The position numbers and the translations under genes were made by a program. From contig NZ_AP023367.1 of NCBI RefSeq assembly GCF_014218335.1, positions 3,287,501 through 3,351,500 of the forward strand: 64,000 nucleotides of DNA. Reading direction: 5' to 3'. The notes below the pieces were generated by a model, which worked only from the letters and a program-made list of their open reading frames with translations, did not search any database and was not told where the DNA came from. Origin of the DNA: Anaerocolumna cellulosilytica (GTDB lineage Bacteria; Bacillota; Clostridia; Lachnospirales; Lachnospiraceae). Positions 35,496 to 45,111 of the stretch are shown one piece after another. The first letter of the stretch is position 1; each line of letters begins with the position of its first letter.

Positions 35496-35572
35496 ATAGT
35501 CTGTTAAACCTTCATCTTGTATATGAAACGATTTAATAAGCACACATACAGATTTTAAGGTTAACAGACTAT
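35496..35572 (+). repeat. Long-loop inverted repeat after dpaB
   Basis: ATAGTCTGTTAAACCT (35496-35511) and AGGTTAACAGACTAT (35558-35572) pair with one bulge around a 46-nt loop. No T-run follows directly. It may stabilise the dpaAB mRNA end. The rest of 35464-35739 shows nothing recognisable. Confidence 0.5.
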
Positions 35573-35739
35573 TGGAATTATGTATTTTTCTACATAATAC
35601 ACATATTTTATTCTTTCTCAATCCCATTATTCTTTATTTTTCTTCCCTTACATCCCCGGTCTTTGTTCACTAAAAACTTAATACTTTATTTCATACTGCA
35701 TGCCACTAATCAGGGTATGAAATTGTCTTTTATTTCTTA

Positions 35740-36570
35740 CTAACCTTTTATACCTGTAGAAGCAATTCCCTCCACAAAATACTTTTGCAAAGCAATAAAA
35801 ATGATAAGTACCGGAATCAGAGAAATAACAGATGCTGCCATAATTAATCCATATTCAGAGGAATATTGACTGATAAACATACGCAGACCAATCTGAAGTG
35901 TTTTTTTCGATTCTGTTTTTAAATAAATCATAGGTCCTAAAAAGTCATTCCAGGTTCCGACAAAAGTAAAAATAACAAGGGTAGATAAGGCCGGCTTAGA
36001 CAGAGGCAGCATTATTCTTTTATAGATTTTATACTCTGACATACCGTCAATTCTTGCGGCTTCACAAAGCTCATCAGGTATTCCCTGATAAAACTGTCTC
36101 ATCATAAATACACCAAAAGCTGAAAATGTCTGTAGGAAGATAATAGCCAAATGGGTATCATTTAAGCCGAAGGAACGCATCATCATAAACTGGGGAACCA
36201 TATAAACCTGCCAGGGTACGGCAATGGTTGCCACATAAGCTAAGAATAACAAATTTCTATTCTTAAACTGGAGCTTTGCAAAGGCATAGGCAGCAAAACT
36301 ACTAGTTAGAATTTGAAGTGTTGTTACTATAAGCGTAAGCTTTGTTGTGTTTAAAATAAATTTAGCCAATGGAATTTTTGTCCATATATTCTTATAATTC
36401 TGCCATCTAGGATTCTCTGGAATCCACTGAATGGGAAAGGTAAATACATCTTTATCTAACTTTAACGATGCAGATAACATCCAAACAAACGGAATCAGCA
36501 TTAAGAGTGTTATAAATATTAAAACTGCATACAGTAATATTCTGCTTAATTTTATTTTACTAGTTTTCAT
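35740..36570 (-). CDS. Sugar ABC transporter permease (MalG/CUT1 type)
   Basis: 277 residues from the ATG after GGAGGAAGGACC. Six membrane helices and the EAA loop EAARIDGMSEYKIYKRIMLPLSKPALSTL. It is the third gene of a binding protein-permease-permease operon. No ATPase is present; such CUT1 systems commonly share an MsmX-type ATPase encoded elsewhere. The sugar is unknown, but the neighbouring YesMN-type regulators suggest an oligosaccharide. Confidence 0.92.
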   Translation of the reverse strand: MKTSKIKLSRILLYAVLIFITLLMLIPFVWMLSASLKLDKDVFTFPIQWIPENPRWQNYKNIWTKIPLAKFILNTTKLTLIVTTLQILTSSFAAYAFAKLQFKNRNLLFLAYVATIAVPWQVYMVPQFMMMRSFGLNDTHLAIIFLQTFSAFGVFMMRQFYQGIPDELCEAARIDGMSEYKIYKRIMLPLSKPALSTLVIFTFVGTWNDFLGPMIYLKTESKKTLQIGLRMFISQYSSEYGLIMAASVISLIPVLIIFIALQKYFVEGIASTGIKG

Positions 36571-36623
36571 GGTCCTTCCTCCGGTTTTGCTCATAGTACT
36601 GTTTATTAAGTAACTTCTGTTTG

Positions 36624-37703
36624 CTAACTATTTGCATATTTCTTTTCCCCCTTAAACTGCACCAGGGTTACAATTAAAACAAGCAGGAACAGAACCACGG
36701 ATATTGCACTTGCATAGCCTAAATCCCATGACTTGAAAGCAGTATCATAAATATGGTAAACCAGAACCAGGGTTGAAGTACCAGGTCCCCCTTGGGTAAT
36801 CATATAAATCTGGTCATAAACCTTGAAACAGTTAATAGTCAGTATAACCACTACAAAAAACGTTGTCGGCTGCAGCATAGGCCAGGTTATAGACTTAAAT
36901 TTCTGCCAGCTGTTGGCACCGTCTAAAGAAGCTGCTTCATACATTTCCGCAGAGATTCCCTGAAGCCCAGCAAGATAAATTACCATATAATACCCCATAG
37001 ATTTCCAAACACTAAACAATATCACCGTGAGCATAGCAAAATGTTTATCAGCCGCCCATTTGGGTAAATTCTTAACTGCTACACCTAAATTAGCTAACAG
37101 CATATTGACAGGTCCGTTCGCCGGACTAAATAACATATTCCAAACTGCTGCCACTGCAACCAGGGACGCTACATAAGGGAAGAAGCTGGCTGTACGAAAT
37201 ACATTTCTAAATTTTACTTTCTGGTTTAGTATAATGGCAAGCCCCAAAGCAAATAACAAGGTTAGGGGTACCGTTGCCAAACTATATACAACCGTATTAA
37301 CAAAGGCTGCCTTAAATCTTACGTCATCTGTGAGACGCAAAAAGTTATTTATCCCTACAAAGTCCATCGCATTATTTCCATCCCATTTCATAAAAGATAG
37401 CAGGAAGGCAAACATAATCGGACCTAAGGTGAAGACCATAAACCCTATGAAGTTTGGTGCAATAAAGGAATACGCCACAAGATTTCTTTTGGTCTCCTTG
37501 CTTAGTATACCACCAAGTTTAATATGTTTAATCTTTTTCTGTGTCTTTGCTATGTTACTTAAAACTTTTTCCTTCTCCTTAGAGACAGAGATTGTTTGCA
37601 CACAATCTATTAGGCCGATTAATGTAGCTTCCAGTTCTGCTAGCTCTGTCTTTTGTTTATCTGTAAGTTGTCTGATTTTTGATTCCTTATTTTTATTCTC
37701 CAT
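36624..37703 (-). CDS. Sugar ABC transporter permease (MalF/CUT1 type) with N-terminal extension
   Basis: 359 residues. Residues 1-70 are a hydrophilic, Lys/Glu-rich, probably helical extension (LTDKQKTELAELEATLIG). The usual permease core follows from LVAYSFIAPNFIGFMVFTLGP with six membrane segments and the EAA loop EAASLDGANSWQKFKSITWPML. Normal family members are about 290-300 residues, so the extension is extra. No good ribosome binding site precedes the ATG, but an in-frame stop two codons upstream fixes the limit of the frame. Confidence 0.9.
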   Translation of the reverse strand: MENKNKESKIRQLTDKQKTELAELEATLIGLIDCVQTISVSKEKEKVLSNIAKTQKKIKHIKLGGILSKETKRNLVAYSFIAPNFIGFMVFTLGPIMFAFLLSFMKWDGNNAMDFVGINNFLRLTDDVRFKAAFVNTVVYSLATVPLTLLFALGLAIILNQKVKFRNVFRTASFFPYVASLVAVAAVWNMLFSPANGPVNMLLANLGVAVKNLPKWAADKHFAMLTVILFSVWKSMGYYMVIYLAGLQGISAEMYEAASLDGANSWQKFKSITWPMLQPTTFFVVVILTINCFKVYDQIYMITQGGPGTSTLVLVYHIYDTAFKSWDLGYASAISVVLFLLVLIVTLVQFKGEKKYANS

Positions 37704-37766
37704 TTGTTATTACCGGCGAAGCGGCTTACCCTCCTTTTTTGATATGGAAGTATTGTAATAAATAGA

Positions 37767-37835
37767 GGTTGTTGCAAAACCACTTCAATCTCTTTTATCT
37801 GATACAAAGATGATTTGTGTGTTTTTACAGCAACC
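37767..37835 (-). repeat. Intergenic stem-loop between binding-protein and permease genes
   Basis: GGTTGTTGCAAAAC (37767-37780) pairs imperfectly with GTTTTTACAGCAACC (37821-37835), with an ACAAA/TTTGT hairpin within. Such structures after the binding-protein gene often raise its mRNA level over the permeases. Confidence 0.5.
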
Positions 37836-37861
37836 CCTTGCTCTGGAGGGTCTACGTCTCC

Positions 37862-39184
37862 TTACTGCAACAGCTTCCCAACTTCGGTATTCATGTATTC
37901 AATGCCTTCCTCAATGGTTGCGTTCCCACTCATGATATTATCATGTGCTGTGTTTAATATTGTTTCTATTTCAGAACTGTTTACATGTACAGGCATCTCA
38001 AGATAAGTATTCGCAGTTTGCAACGCTTCTGCACTACCCTCATCTTCCGGGAAACCTTCCATACTCGAAATAGATTCAATAACTGCTTCTGTTTTAATAG
38101 CAGGTATGGTTCCGGTACTTGCAATGACTTTTGCACCCTCTGAACTGGTTATAAATTCAAGAAAATCAAAGGCTGCCTCTTTATGCTTGGAGGCTGTAGT
38201 AACTGCTAGGGAAGTAATGGTTGCTAAGGTTGAACCAGGTTCAACCCCCTCTGCATGTGGATATTTCGCCAAACCCCATTTGGAGATATCCGTATATTCT
38301 CCGCTATCAATTTTTTCAATTAAAGTAGGTATAAACCAGGTTCCCATATTCATCATTGCTACGTTTCCCTGGGCAAATGCTCCCGAATAATGAAGACTGC
38401 TTGTCTTTAAAGTAGCATAATCTTGAACCACCTGGTCTTCCTGCTGTTTTAATACCAGTTCATAGTAAGGTTTTAGGAAATCATAGTTACCCCCTACGAT
38501 GGAATTTTTACCATCTAATATGCCGAATAACTGAACTGCCGATCTCCATGTATGATAATGGGCACCATATCCTTGCGCACCCAATGTTGTATTCGTTACT
38601 TTTCTGGCAAGTTCATCGTACTGTTCAAAAGTCATATCATTGGTTGGATAATCAACTCCTGCTGCATCAAAGATTTCTTTATTATAGAATAAAACCCAGA
38701 AATCACTTCGAAACGGAAGCGCGTACAATCTATCATTGATTATAATCTGGTTGGTAATTCCGCCATATACTGATACATCAATACCGGCAGTTTTTATGTA
38801 AGAATTCAATGGTTCTAATGCATTTTTTTCGACCAGCGTAGCATAACCCGGAATATCTTTAATGGTTGCAATATCAATATCCGAGTCATTTCCTGTCAGT
38901 TCAGTTGCTAGTACCGTCATATAATCTGCAGAACCTAAGTCCACCATTTCAATTTTAACATTCTCATGGGCAGCTTCATAAGTATCAATTAACGGTTGAT
39001 AGTAAGTCGTGGAATTAATATCCCAGACAGACCATTTTAATGTAATCGGTTCGTTTGTTGAATTGTCTCCCCCACTGGTTGGCGCTGCACTTCCGCCTGT
39101 GGTTTTTCCCTTGTTATTGCTACAACCTGCTAAAGCAGTAAGCAACAGAACAAAGACCAGTATAATACAAATTCTTCTTTTCAT
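37862..39184 (-). CDS. Sugar ABC transporter substrate-binding lipoprotein
   Basis: 440 residues with a lipoprotein signal (MKRRICIILVFVLLLTALAGC, lipobox LAGC) and a Gly/Ser/Thr linker. A family 1 extracellular solute-binding domain follows (ITLKWSVWDINSTTYYQPLIDTYEAAHENVKIEMVDLGSADY). AGGAGGAGAAGGA precedes the ATG. It starts the transporter operon and is divergent from the YesM-type kinase gene that probably senses the same sugar. Confidence 0.92.
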   Translation of the reverse strand: MKRRICIILVFVLLLTALAGCSNNKGKTTGGSAAPTSGGDNSTNEPITLKWSVWDINSTTYYQPLIDTYEAAHENVKIEMVDLGSADYMTVLATELTGNDSDIDIATIKDIPGYATLVEKNALEPLNSYIKTAGIDVSVYGGITNQIIINDRLYALPFRSDFWVLFYNKEIFDAAGVDYPTNDMTFEQYDELARKVTNTTLGAQGYGAHYHTWRSAVQLFGILDGKNSIVGGNYDFLKPYYELVLKQQEDQVVQDYATLKTSSLHYSGAFAQGNVAMMNMGTWFIPTLIEKIDSGEYTDISKWGLAKYPHAEGVEPGSTLATITSLAVTTASKHKEAAFDFLEFITSSEGAKVIASTGTIPAIKTEAVIESISSMEGFPEDEGSAEALQTANTYLEMPVHVNSSEIETILNTAHDNIMSGNATIEEGIEYMNTEVGKLLQ

Positions 39185-39457
39185 TCCTTCTCCTCCTAAT
39201 TTTAGAATTCTTAAGTTGTGATTTCACAGAAACTGTAAATTAATTATAATCGCAATCTTAGAAATGCTAAATGTAAATTTTCATGAATATTTTTCCTTAT
39301 TTCTCTAAATTCTAGCTTTTAGTAAATTACCATAAAAAAATATGTAAAATCCTACAACTTATATATAATATTTATATACACTTTTTCACTTCTGTTGACT
39401 TTTATGTAAGTATCATATAAGCTATTACTAATTTTTATGATTGGAGGACTGATATAG

Positions 39458-41263
39458 ATGCATAAACTGTTACCAAAATCAATAAAGCTAAGAATATCTC
39501 TTATTACCATTTCTTTCACTTTAATGATTACTGTATTAATGGCCTCCATCAGTTTTTATCTGTTTCAATATTTTAACGAAAAGAACTTAATTCAGAATAC
39601 AGAATTTAGCCTGCAACTGGTTACAGACAGTATAGCAGCTGACATGACAGAGCTGACCTATCTTTCGAAATGGTGCGGCAGCAATAAAACAGTTTCTGAC
39701 TATTTGGAATACCCTGATAAAGACAACCGTTTCACGCTTCTGTCCTTAGAAGCATATGACCGCTTGAAGGAAGAATATCAGAATTCGAAAATCTCAGAAT
39801 ATATAAAAAGAATTATGATTAGCAATAACAGAAATGATTATATACAAGTGATAGGAAAAGCTCACGATTTTTACAATTCTGATCCGGAAGGTATACGAAA
39901 GCTTCCCTTCTTTGACAAACTAATGCAATCAGATAAAATAAAATGGATAGGAATTGTAATTGACCCTATGGCAAGAACCAGAGCAGAGCAGGTAATTCCT
40001 GTCATACGCCCTATTTATAACAGCTATCGCGCCTCTATTATCGGTTTCGCCTATATTACTGTTAGTACCGATGTAATTACAGATCATTTTAAAAATTATA
40101 CTATTCCCAACGACAGTAACCTGATAATAACTATTGGTGAACTCTCCTACTTAATTAAAGATGGTTCCCTGATACCGGTAAAAAAAGAAGAGCAGGTGAT
40201 TAAAACCATTAACAATGTTACCGTTAATGATAAAACCACTGTAGAAATTGTTAAGTATCAAGATGGTAGTACCCATACAGTTATAACTTATATCTCTGCA
40301 CTAAAAGGGTGGTCCATCTCTCAAAGCCTTTCGAAAGAACAATTTTCCAAGCAAAGGCAATGGTATTATTATTTAATTTTGTTCAGTTGTTTTATCATAC
40401 TATCTGTAGGCACTCTCCTGACTCTATATCTAAATCATATGATAAATGTACCAATAAAAAAAATACGTAAAAAAATGAAAGGGATATCAACGGGTGATTT
40501 TTCATTGGATCCATCCATTGAATGGGATAATGAACTAGGAGAAATCGGAAAAGGAATTAATGTCCTCTCAGGAGATATTGTCCATTTAATGGAGAAACGA
40601 ATTTCTGATGAAAAGCATAAAAACGAATTAGAATATCAGATTTTATTGAATCAAATCAATCCTCATTTTTTATATAACACTTTAAACTCTATTAAGTGGA
40701 TGGCAACTATACAGAATGCCACTGGTATCGCCGAATTGGTCACAGCCTTGGCAAGATTGCTGAAAAAAGTGGCAAAAGGGGGCAATCAGCTCATAACCAT
40801 ACAGGAAGAACTTTCTGTCCTAAATGACTACTTTCTAATACAAAAATACCGTTACGGCGGTACTTTGACAATGGAATCCAAGGTAGGTACAGAGGACTTG
40901 TATGATTGCATTATTCCCCGCTTTTCCTTACAGCCTTTGGTAGAAAATGCTATTTTTCATGGCATCGAGCCTAAGGGTGGTCCCGGATTCATTCAGATTA
41001 ACGTTAGCAAAACAGATGAGACTACTGTTAATGTGAATGTAATAGATGATGGTATCGGTATGACCGCTGAATTAATCCATAAGACTTTAACCGGCCAAAG
41101 TGAAGACTCTTCCGCTTTCTTCCGAAAAATCGGCATTGCTAATGTTAATAACCGAATAAAACATACCTTTGGTAATGACTATGGATTATCCATTCGCAGT
41201 GAATCCGGTAAAGGTACCACTATGACAATCCGGATACCATACATAAAAAAGAATGACAGTTAA
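39458..41263 (+). CDS. Sensor histidine kinase, YesM type
   Basis: 601 residues with membrane segments at about 13-38 and 302-328 flanking an extracellular sensor domain. A HAMP linker (NHMINVPIKKIRKKMKGISTGDF) follows, then the LytS/YesM-type kinase domain with QINPHFLYNTLNSIKWMA (phospho-acceptor His) and PLVENAIFHGIEPKGG (N box), and G boxes DDGIGM and GKGTTM. It pairs with the downstream AraC-type regulator to control the divergent sugar transporter (inferred from position). Confidence 0.94.
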   Translation: MHKLLPKSIKLRISLITISFTLMITVLMASISFYLFQYFNEKNLIQNTEFSLQLVTDSIAADMTELTYLSKWCGSNKTVSDYLEYPDKDNRFTLLSLEAYDRLKEEYQNSKISEYIKRIMISNNRNDYIQVIGKAHDFYNSDPEGIRKLPFFDKLMQSDKIKWIGIVIDPMARTRAEQVIPVIRPIYNSYRASIIGFAYITVSTDVITDHFKNYTIPNDSNLIITIGELSYLIKDGSLIPVKKEEQVIKTINNVTVNDKTTVEIVKYQDGSTHTVITYISALKGWSISQSLSKEQFSKQRQWYYYLILFSCFIILSVGTLLTLYLNHMINVPIKKIRKKMKGISTGDFSLDPSIEWDNELGEIGKGINVLSGDIVHLMEKRISDEKHKNELEYQILLNQINPHFLYNTLNSIKWMATIQNATGIAELVTALARLLKKVAKGGNQLITIQEELSVLNDYFLIQKYRYGGTLTMESKVGTEDLYDCIIPRFSLQPLVENAIFHGIEPKGGPGFIQINVSKTDETTVNVNVIDDGIGMTAELIHKTLTGQSEDSSAFFRKIGIANVNNRIKHTFGNDYGLSIRSESGKGTTMTIRIPYIKKNDS

Positions 41264-41373
41264 TATGAACGAAAATTAATAATTGAAAGGAATGCCACAT
41301 ACTGGTTCTTCACACATTTTATTTGTGGCAGTAACACTTCAATGAGCATATGTGTTACGCAATAGGTGTTGTA

Positions 41374-42990
41374 ATGGTAAAACTATTAATTGTAGAAGAT
41401 GAACCCTTGGTACAAATAGGTATCCGTTCCATGGTAAACTGGTCTGATTATGGTATAGAAATCTGTGATAGCGCCAAAGATGGTATTCAGGGATTGGCAT
41501 CTATAGAAAAATATTCTCCTAAAATTGTGATAACCGATATCAAAATGCCTCAGATGGATGGATTGGAAATGATGAAGGTCTGTCGGGAACGTTCTAAAAA
41601 ACTTCCTGTCTTTATCGTTTTGACAAGCTACGAGGAATTCTCTTTATTAAAAGAAGCTATGAAATATCAGATTGTCGACTATTTGATTAAAATTGAGCTA
41701 AACAAAGAAGATTTAATAGAAGCCGTTAAAAAGGCTTTGGAAATGGTTCAAGAAGTTCAGAATCTAGAATATCCTGATATTGCTACTTCTATCCAAAGCA
41801 ACCAGTCCTTTTATGATAAATTTTTTATAAAACTGCTTTTGAATCTATTTGAAAGTGAGCATCAGAAACGTATGCAGGCCAATGAGTTAAATCTGGATTT
41901 TCAAGCAGATTGTTATGTTGTATGTCATAATGAAATTGTTGAATATAGCCCTATGTGGGAAGAAGAAGATAAAAATCGGCTCTTAAATCTATATTCTAGT
42001 ACCATTCAGATGATAAGGGAAATGACCAAAAAGTTAATCTCCTGTTATGTAGTTTCTCTGGACACAAAACATTTTTCTGTTATCTTTTCTTTGAGTAAGG
42101 AACAGGAAGTACACCATAAGCTTTTACTTTCCAAAGTATTATCCCAAACCTATGCCATGGTTCATAATTACTTTAATGTCAACATTCGAACCAGCTTTGG
42201 AAGGCCCTGCCATAGTCCTCATCATATTCCGGAAGCTTATCAGGATGCCAGGCAGATATTTGCCCTGGTAACAGATACGACACCCATCCTGTTTTATGAG
42301 AACTTGTCAGAAGATACCTCCTCAAATTATATTTTTAATATGTCCCTGTTCCGTCAGGATATAATTAAGGCCTTTGAAGAATTTGATACGGCTACTCTTA
42401 CGAATATCTTTAGCCAGATAAGTGATATTTTTAAAAATCAGCAGGCCTATTATCTCCAGGCAGTGGATGCAGCCAGCAACATTCTTTACCTTGCCATATC
42501 CCATCTGCCAAATGGAGAAGAAACCGTATCAGCAATCTTTTCTGAGGATCCCACCGGATACCGCTCCTTATATAAACAGACCAATGTAGAACAGATAATA
42601 CAGTGGATGTTTAAACTTCACAAAGGTTTATGCCAGGTACTTACTGAGCATAGAAAGAATTATAAAAACCACATTGTAAATAACGTTAAAAAATACATTG
42701 ATTCACATATTGAGGAAAAATTAACTTTAACTGATGTTTCTTCTGTATTTGGGATAAGTCCCAATTATTTAAGCCAGTTATTTAAAAAATATAACGATAT
42801 GGGATTTTCCGACTATATTACCAATAATAAAATAGCAAAAGCGAAAGTACTGATGGCACAAGGCAGTTTAAAGCTTTATGAAATTGCAGATAAGCTTGGT
42901 TTTGAAAGTTCCTTTTACTTTAGCAAAGTATTTAAAAAAGTGGAAGGCTGTTCTCCAAGGGATTATCTTCAGATAAAGCTTAAATACTGA
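41374..42990 (+). CDS. Response regulator, YesN/AraC type
   Basis: 538 residues from the ATG of MVKLLIVEDEPLVQIGI, with only a modest AGGTG upstream. The receiver domain has the phospho-acceptor Asp in IVITDIKMPQMDG and Lys in YLIKIE (the usual YLLKP lysine). The middle region (about 130-430) is variable. The C-terminal AraC double helix-turn-helix is clear (LTLTDVSSVFGISPNYLSQLFKKY and YEIADKLGFESSFYFSKVFKK). It lies 110 bp after its kinase gene. Confidence 0.94.
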   Translation: MVKLLIVEDEPLVQIGIRSMVNWSDYGIEICDSAKDGIQGLASIEKYSPKIVITDIKMPQMDGLEMMKVCRERSKKLPVFIVLTSYEEFSLLKEAMKYQIVDYLIKIELNKEDLIEAVKKALEMVQEVQNLEYPDIATSIQSNQSFYDKFFIKLLLNLFESEHQKRMQANELNLDFQADCYVVCHNEIVEYSPMWEEEDKNRLLNLYSSTIQMIREMTKKLISCYVVSLDTKHFSVIFSLSKEQEVHHKLLLSKVLSQTYAMVHNYFNVNIRTSFGRPCHSPHHIPEAYQDARQIFALVTDTTPILFYENLSEDTSSNYIFNMSLFRQDIIKAFEEFDTATLTNIFSQISDIFKNQQAYYLQAVDAASNILYLAISHLPNGEETVSAIFSEDPTGYRSLYKQTNVEQIIQWMFKLHKGLCQVLTEHRKNYKNHIVNNVKKYIDSHIEEKLTLTDVSSVFGISPNYLSQLFKKYNDMGFSDYITNNKIAKAKVLMAQGSLKLYEIADKLGFESSFYFSKVFKKVEGCSPRDYLQIKLKY

Positions 42991-43019
42991 TTTTATGTCA
43001 GATTCAACCTTAACTTATA

Positions 43020-44918
43020 TTACTGGTTTTTCCAGGCTAAAAGCAGGGATGAGTGAATTATAACCACAACTGACCCTACATTATGTACAAGAGCACCCAA
43101 AATTGGATTTAGTATACCGGTCATAGCCAACAAAATTGCTGCAAGGTTTAACAACATAGATAAAGCAAGATTGATATAAATAGTTTTCATTGTCCTCTTC
43201 GCTAATGAAAGAAGATGAGGCAGGTATTTTATTTCGTCACTTACCAGTGCCATATCAGCCGCATCTACAGCTATGTCACTTCCGATTCCTCCCATAGCAA
43301 TACCTACATATGACTTCTTTAGAGCCGGGGCATCATTTATTCCATCGCCAATCATACATACCTGTTGTCCCTTCTCCTGATGTCTGCTGATATATGTAAG
43401 CTTATCTTCCGGAAGGCATTCTGCTACAATTTCTTCAATCCCTGCCTCCTTTCCAATATGCTCCGCTGCCATTTTATAATCCCCGGTAAGTAATACGCAG
43501 GCTATTCCTTGCTGCCTTATTCCTTCTACCACCTCTCTTGCATCTTTACGAAGAACATCCTCCAATACTAAAAATCCTATAATCTTATCCGCCAATCCAA
43601 CAAAGATAACCGTACTACCCTTTTGATAATATATCTTGGCCTTTTCAGTAAGCTCCTGAATGGATTCAGGAAAATAATTCATTATTAATTCCAGGTTACC
43701 GGCGTAAACACTGTCATCTTTAAGTTTACCAACAACACCTTTACCTAGAAACATTTTAAAATCCGATATGTCATATAAAACAGAATTTACAGCCTTTCGT
43801 TCAAGCTCCTGCTTGTTTGCTATTTGCAGTTTATAATTCTCTACAACAGCCTTCCCCAATGGATGCTCCGAATATTGTTCAATACTAGCGGCAATTTGTA
43901 AAATCTCGGAGGCTGTTATGTTATCCTGAAAACTATGTACATACGTTACCACCGGCTTACCCTGCGTCAATGTACCGGTTTTATCAAATGTAATACGACT
44001 TATCTTCGCCAAACGTTCTAAGGCATCGCCTTCACGAATCAATATTCCAACCTTTGCAGCATTTCCAATACCTGCCATAATTGCGGTTGGTGTTGCAAGC
44101 ACCAGTGCACAGGGACAGAATACTACCAATATAGTGACCGCTCTAATAATTTCTCCCGAAATAAACCAGGTAATACCAGCAGAAATCAGTGCAATCACTA
44201 CAATCCAGGTAGCCCATCGGTCAGCAATACCTACTATCTTTGCTTTACCGGCATCTGCTGATTCTACTAATCGTATCATACGCTGCAAAGAACTGTCTTC
44301 GCCTATTTTAACGGCTTCTATTTCAATGGTACCAAACTGATTTACAGTACCACTAAAAACCTCATCTCCTTCTTTTTTATCAACAGGCATGGACTCCCCG
44401 GTCATAACAGCTTGATCTACAGAAGTTTCTCCCTTCATTACGATACCATCAATAGCAATGGTTTCACCAGGTAACACTCTAAGTATATCTCCAACTACGA
44501 TTTCCTCTGCCGGAATAATTTCTTCTCTGGCATCTTTTAATACTCTGCCTGTTCTCGGAGTCAAATGTATTAATCTTTCAATCCCTTGTCTTGCCTTAGC
44601 CACAGTTCTCTCTTCTAAAAGTGCCCCTAAGGTCATGATAAAAGCCACTTCACCAGCAGCAAAAATTTCGCCGATAATGGCAGATGCAATCAATGCTAAT
44701 GAAACCAGTACATCCGCCTTAATATCAAATTCGGTAACCAAACCAATCACTGCTTCCTTTATGATAGGTAAACCACAAAGTATAATTGCAATCCATGCAA
44801 TATCAACAGGCAGTCTTATCAGCTTAAAGAAACTGCACAGCAGGGAAAGTAAGGATACTGCTAAAGATAATATGGTTACCATTTCCCCCTCCTTAAGCCA
44901 GTTTTTTAATTTTGACAT
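43020..44918 (-). CDS. Heavy-metal P1B-type ATPase
   Basis: 632 residues from the ATG of MSKLKNW (GAGGG 10 bases upstream). It has the CPC ion motif (FCPCALVLATPTAI), phosphorylation site DKTGTLTQG, HPLGKAV (HP motif), TGD loop and GDGINDAPAL. There is no N-terminal metal-binding domain. The last helix reads LVHNVGSVVVIIHSS, which fits neither the classical Cu(I) nor the Zn/Cd (DxG) signatures, so the metal is open. A CsoR-type operator overlaps its promoter region, and the repressor gene lies upstream beyond an IS. Confidence 0.92.
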   Translation of the reverse strand: MSKLKNWLKEGEMVTILSLAVSLLSLLCSFFKLIRLPVDIAWIAIILCGLPIIKEAVIGLVTEFDIKADVLVSLALIASAIIGEIFAAGEVAFIMTLGALLEERTVAKARQGIERLIHLTPRTGRVLKDAREEIIPAEEIVVGDILRVLPGETIAIDGIVMKGETSVDQAVMTGESMPVDKKEGDEVFSGTVNQFGTIEIEAVKIGEDSSLQRMIRLVESADAGKAKIVGIADRWATWIVVIALISAGITWFISGEIIRAVTILVVFCPCALVLATPTAIMAGIGNAAKVGILIREGDALERLAKISRITFDKTGTLTQGKPVVTYVHSFQDNITASEILQIAASIEQYSEHPLGKAVVENYKLQIANKQELERKAVNSVLYDISDFKMFLGKGVVGKLKDDSVYAGNLELIMNYFPESIQELTEKAKIYYQKGSTVIFVGLADKIIGFLVLEDVLRKDAREVVEGIRQQGIACVLLTGDYKMAAEHIGKEAGIEEIVAECLPEDKLTYISRHQEKGQQVCMIGDGINDAPALKKSYVGIAMGGIGSDIAVDAADMALVSDEIKYLPHLLSLAKRTMKTIYINLALSMLLNLAAILLAMTGILNPILGALVHNVGSVVVIIHSSLLLAWKNQ

Positions 44919-45024
44919 ACATAACACCCTCTCTTTGTTATAATCTTTTAGACAATTACAAAACTGTCTTTGTAGCGTTTCAAATTGCTATTATGATAGT
45001 TACGCTCACACTACGCGTTATACG

Positions 45025-45042
45025 TATACCCCCATGGGTATA
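45025..45042 (-). promoter_or_regulatory. CsoR-type operator of the metal ATPase gene
   Basis: TATACCCCCATGGGTATA holds a perfect 7-bp inverted repeat TATACCC/GGGTATA around CCAT, the G/C-tract palindrome typical of CsoR-family sites. On the minus strand it directly follows a TATAAT box (45044-45049, with TTCAGT 17 bp upstream), the expected place for repression. Confidence 0.75.
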
Positions 45043-45082
45043 TATTATATAAATACACTAATCTTAACTGAATCGCTTGTCA

Positions 45083-45111
45083 AGTATAATTTTTGTTAGA
45101 TATGGTATTAT
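45083..45111 (+). repeat. 29-bp target-site duplication, left copy
   Basis: Perfect 29-bp match to 46686-46714 (begins AGTATAATTTTTG, ends GGTATTAT), flanking the second insertion sequence. Confidence 0.9.
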
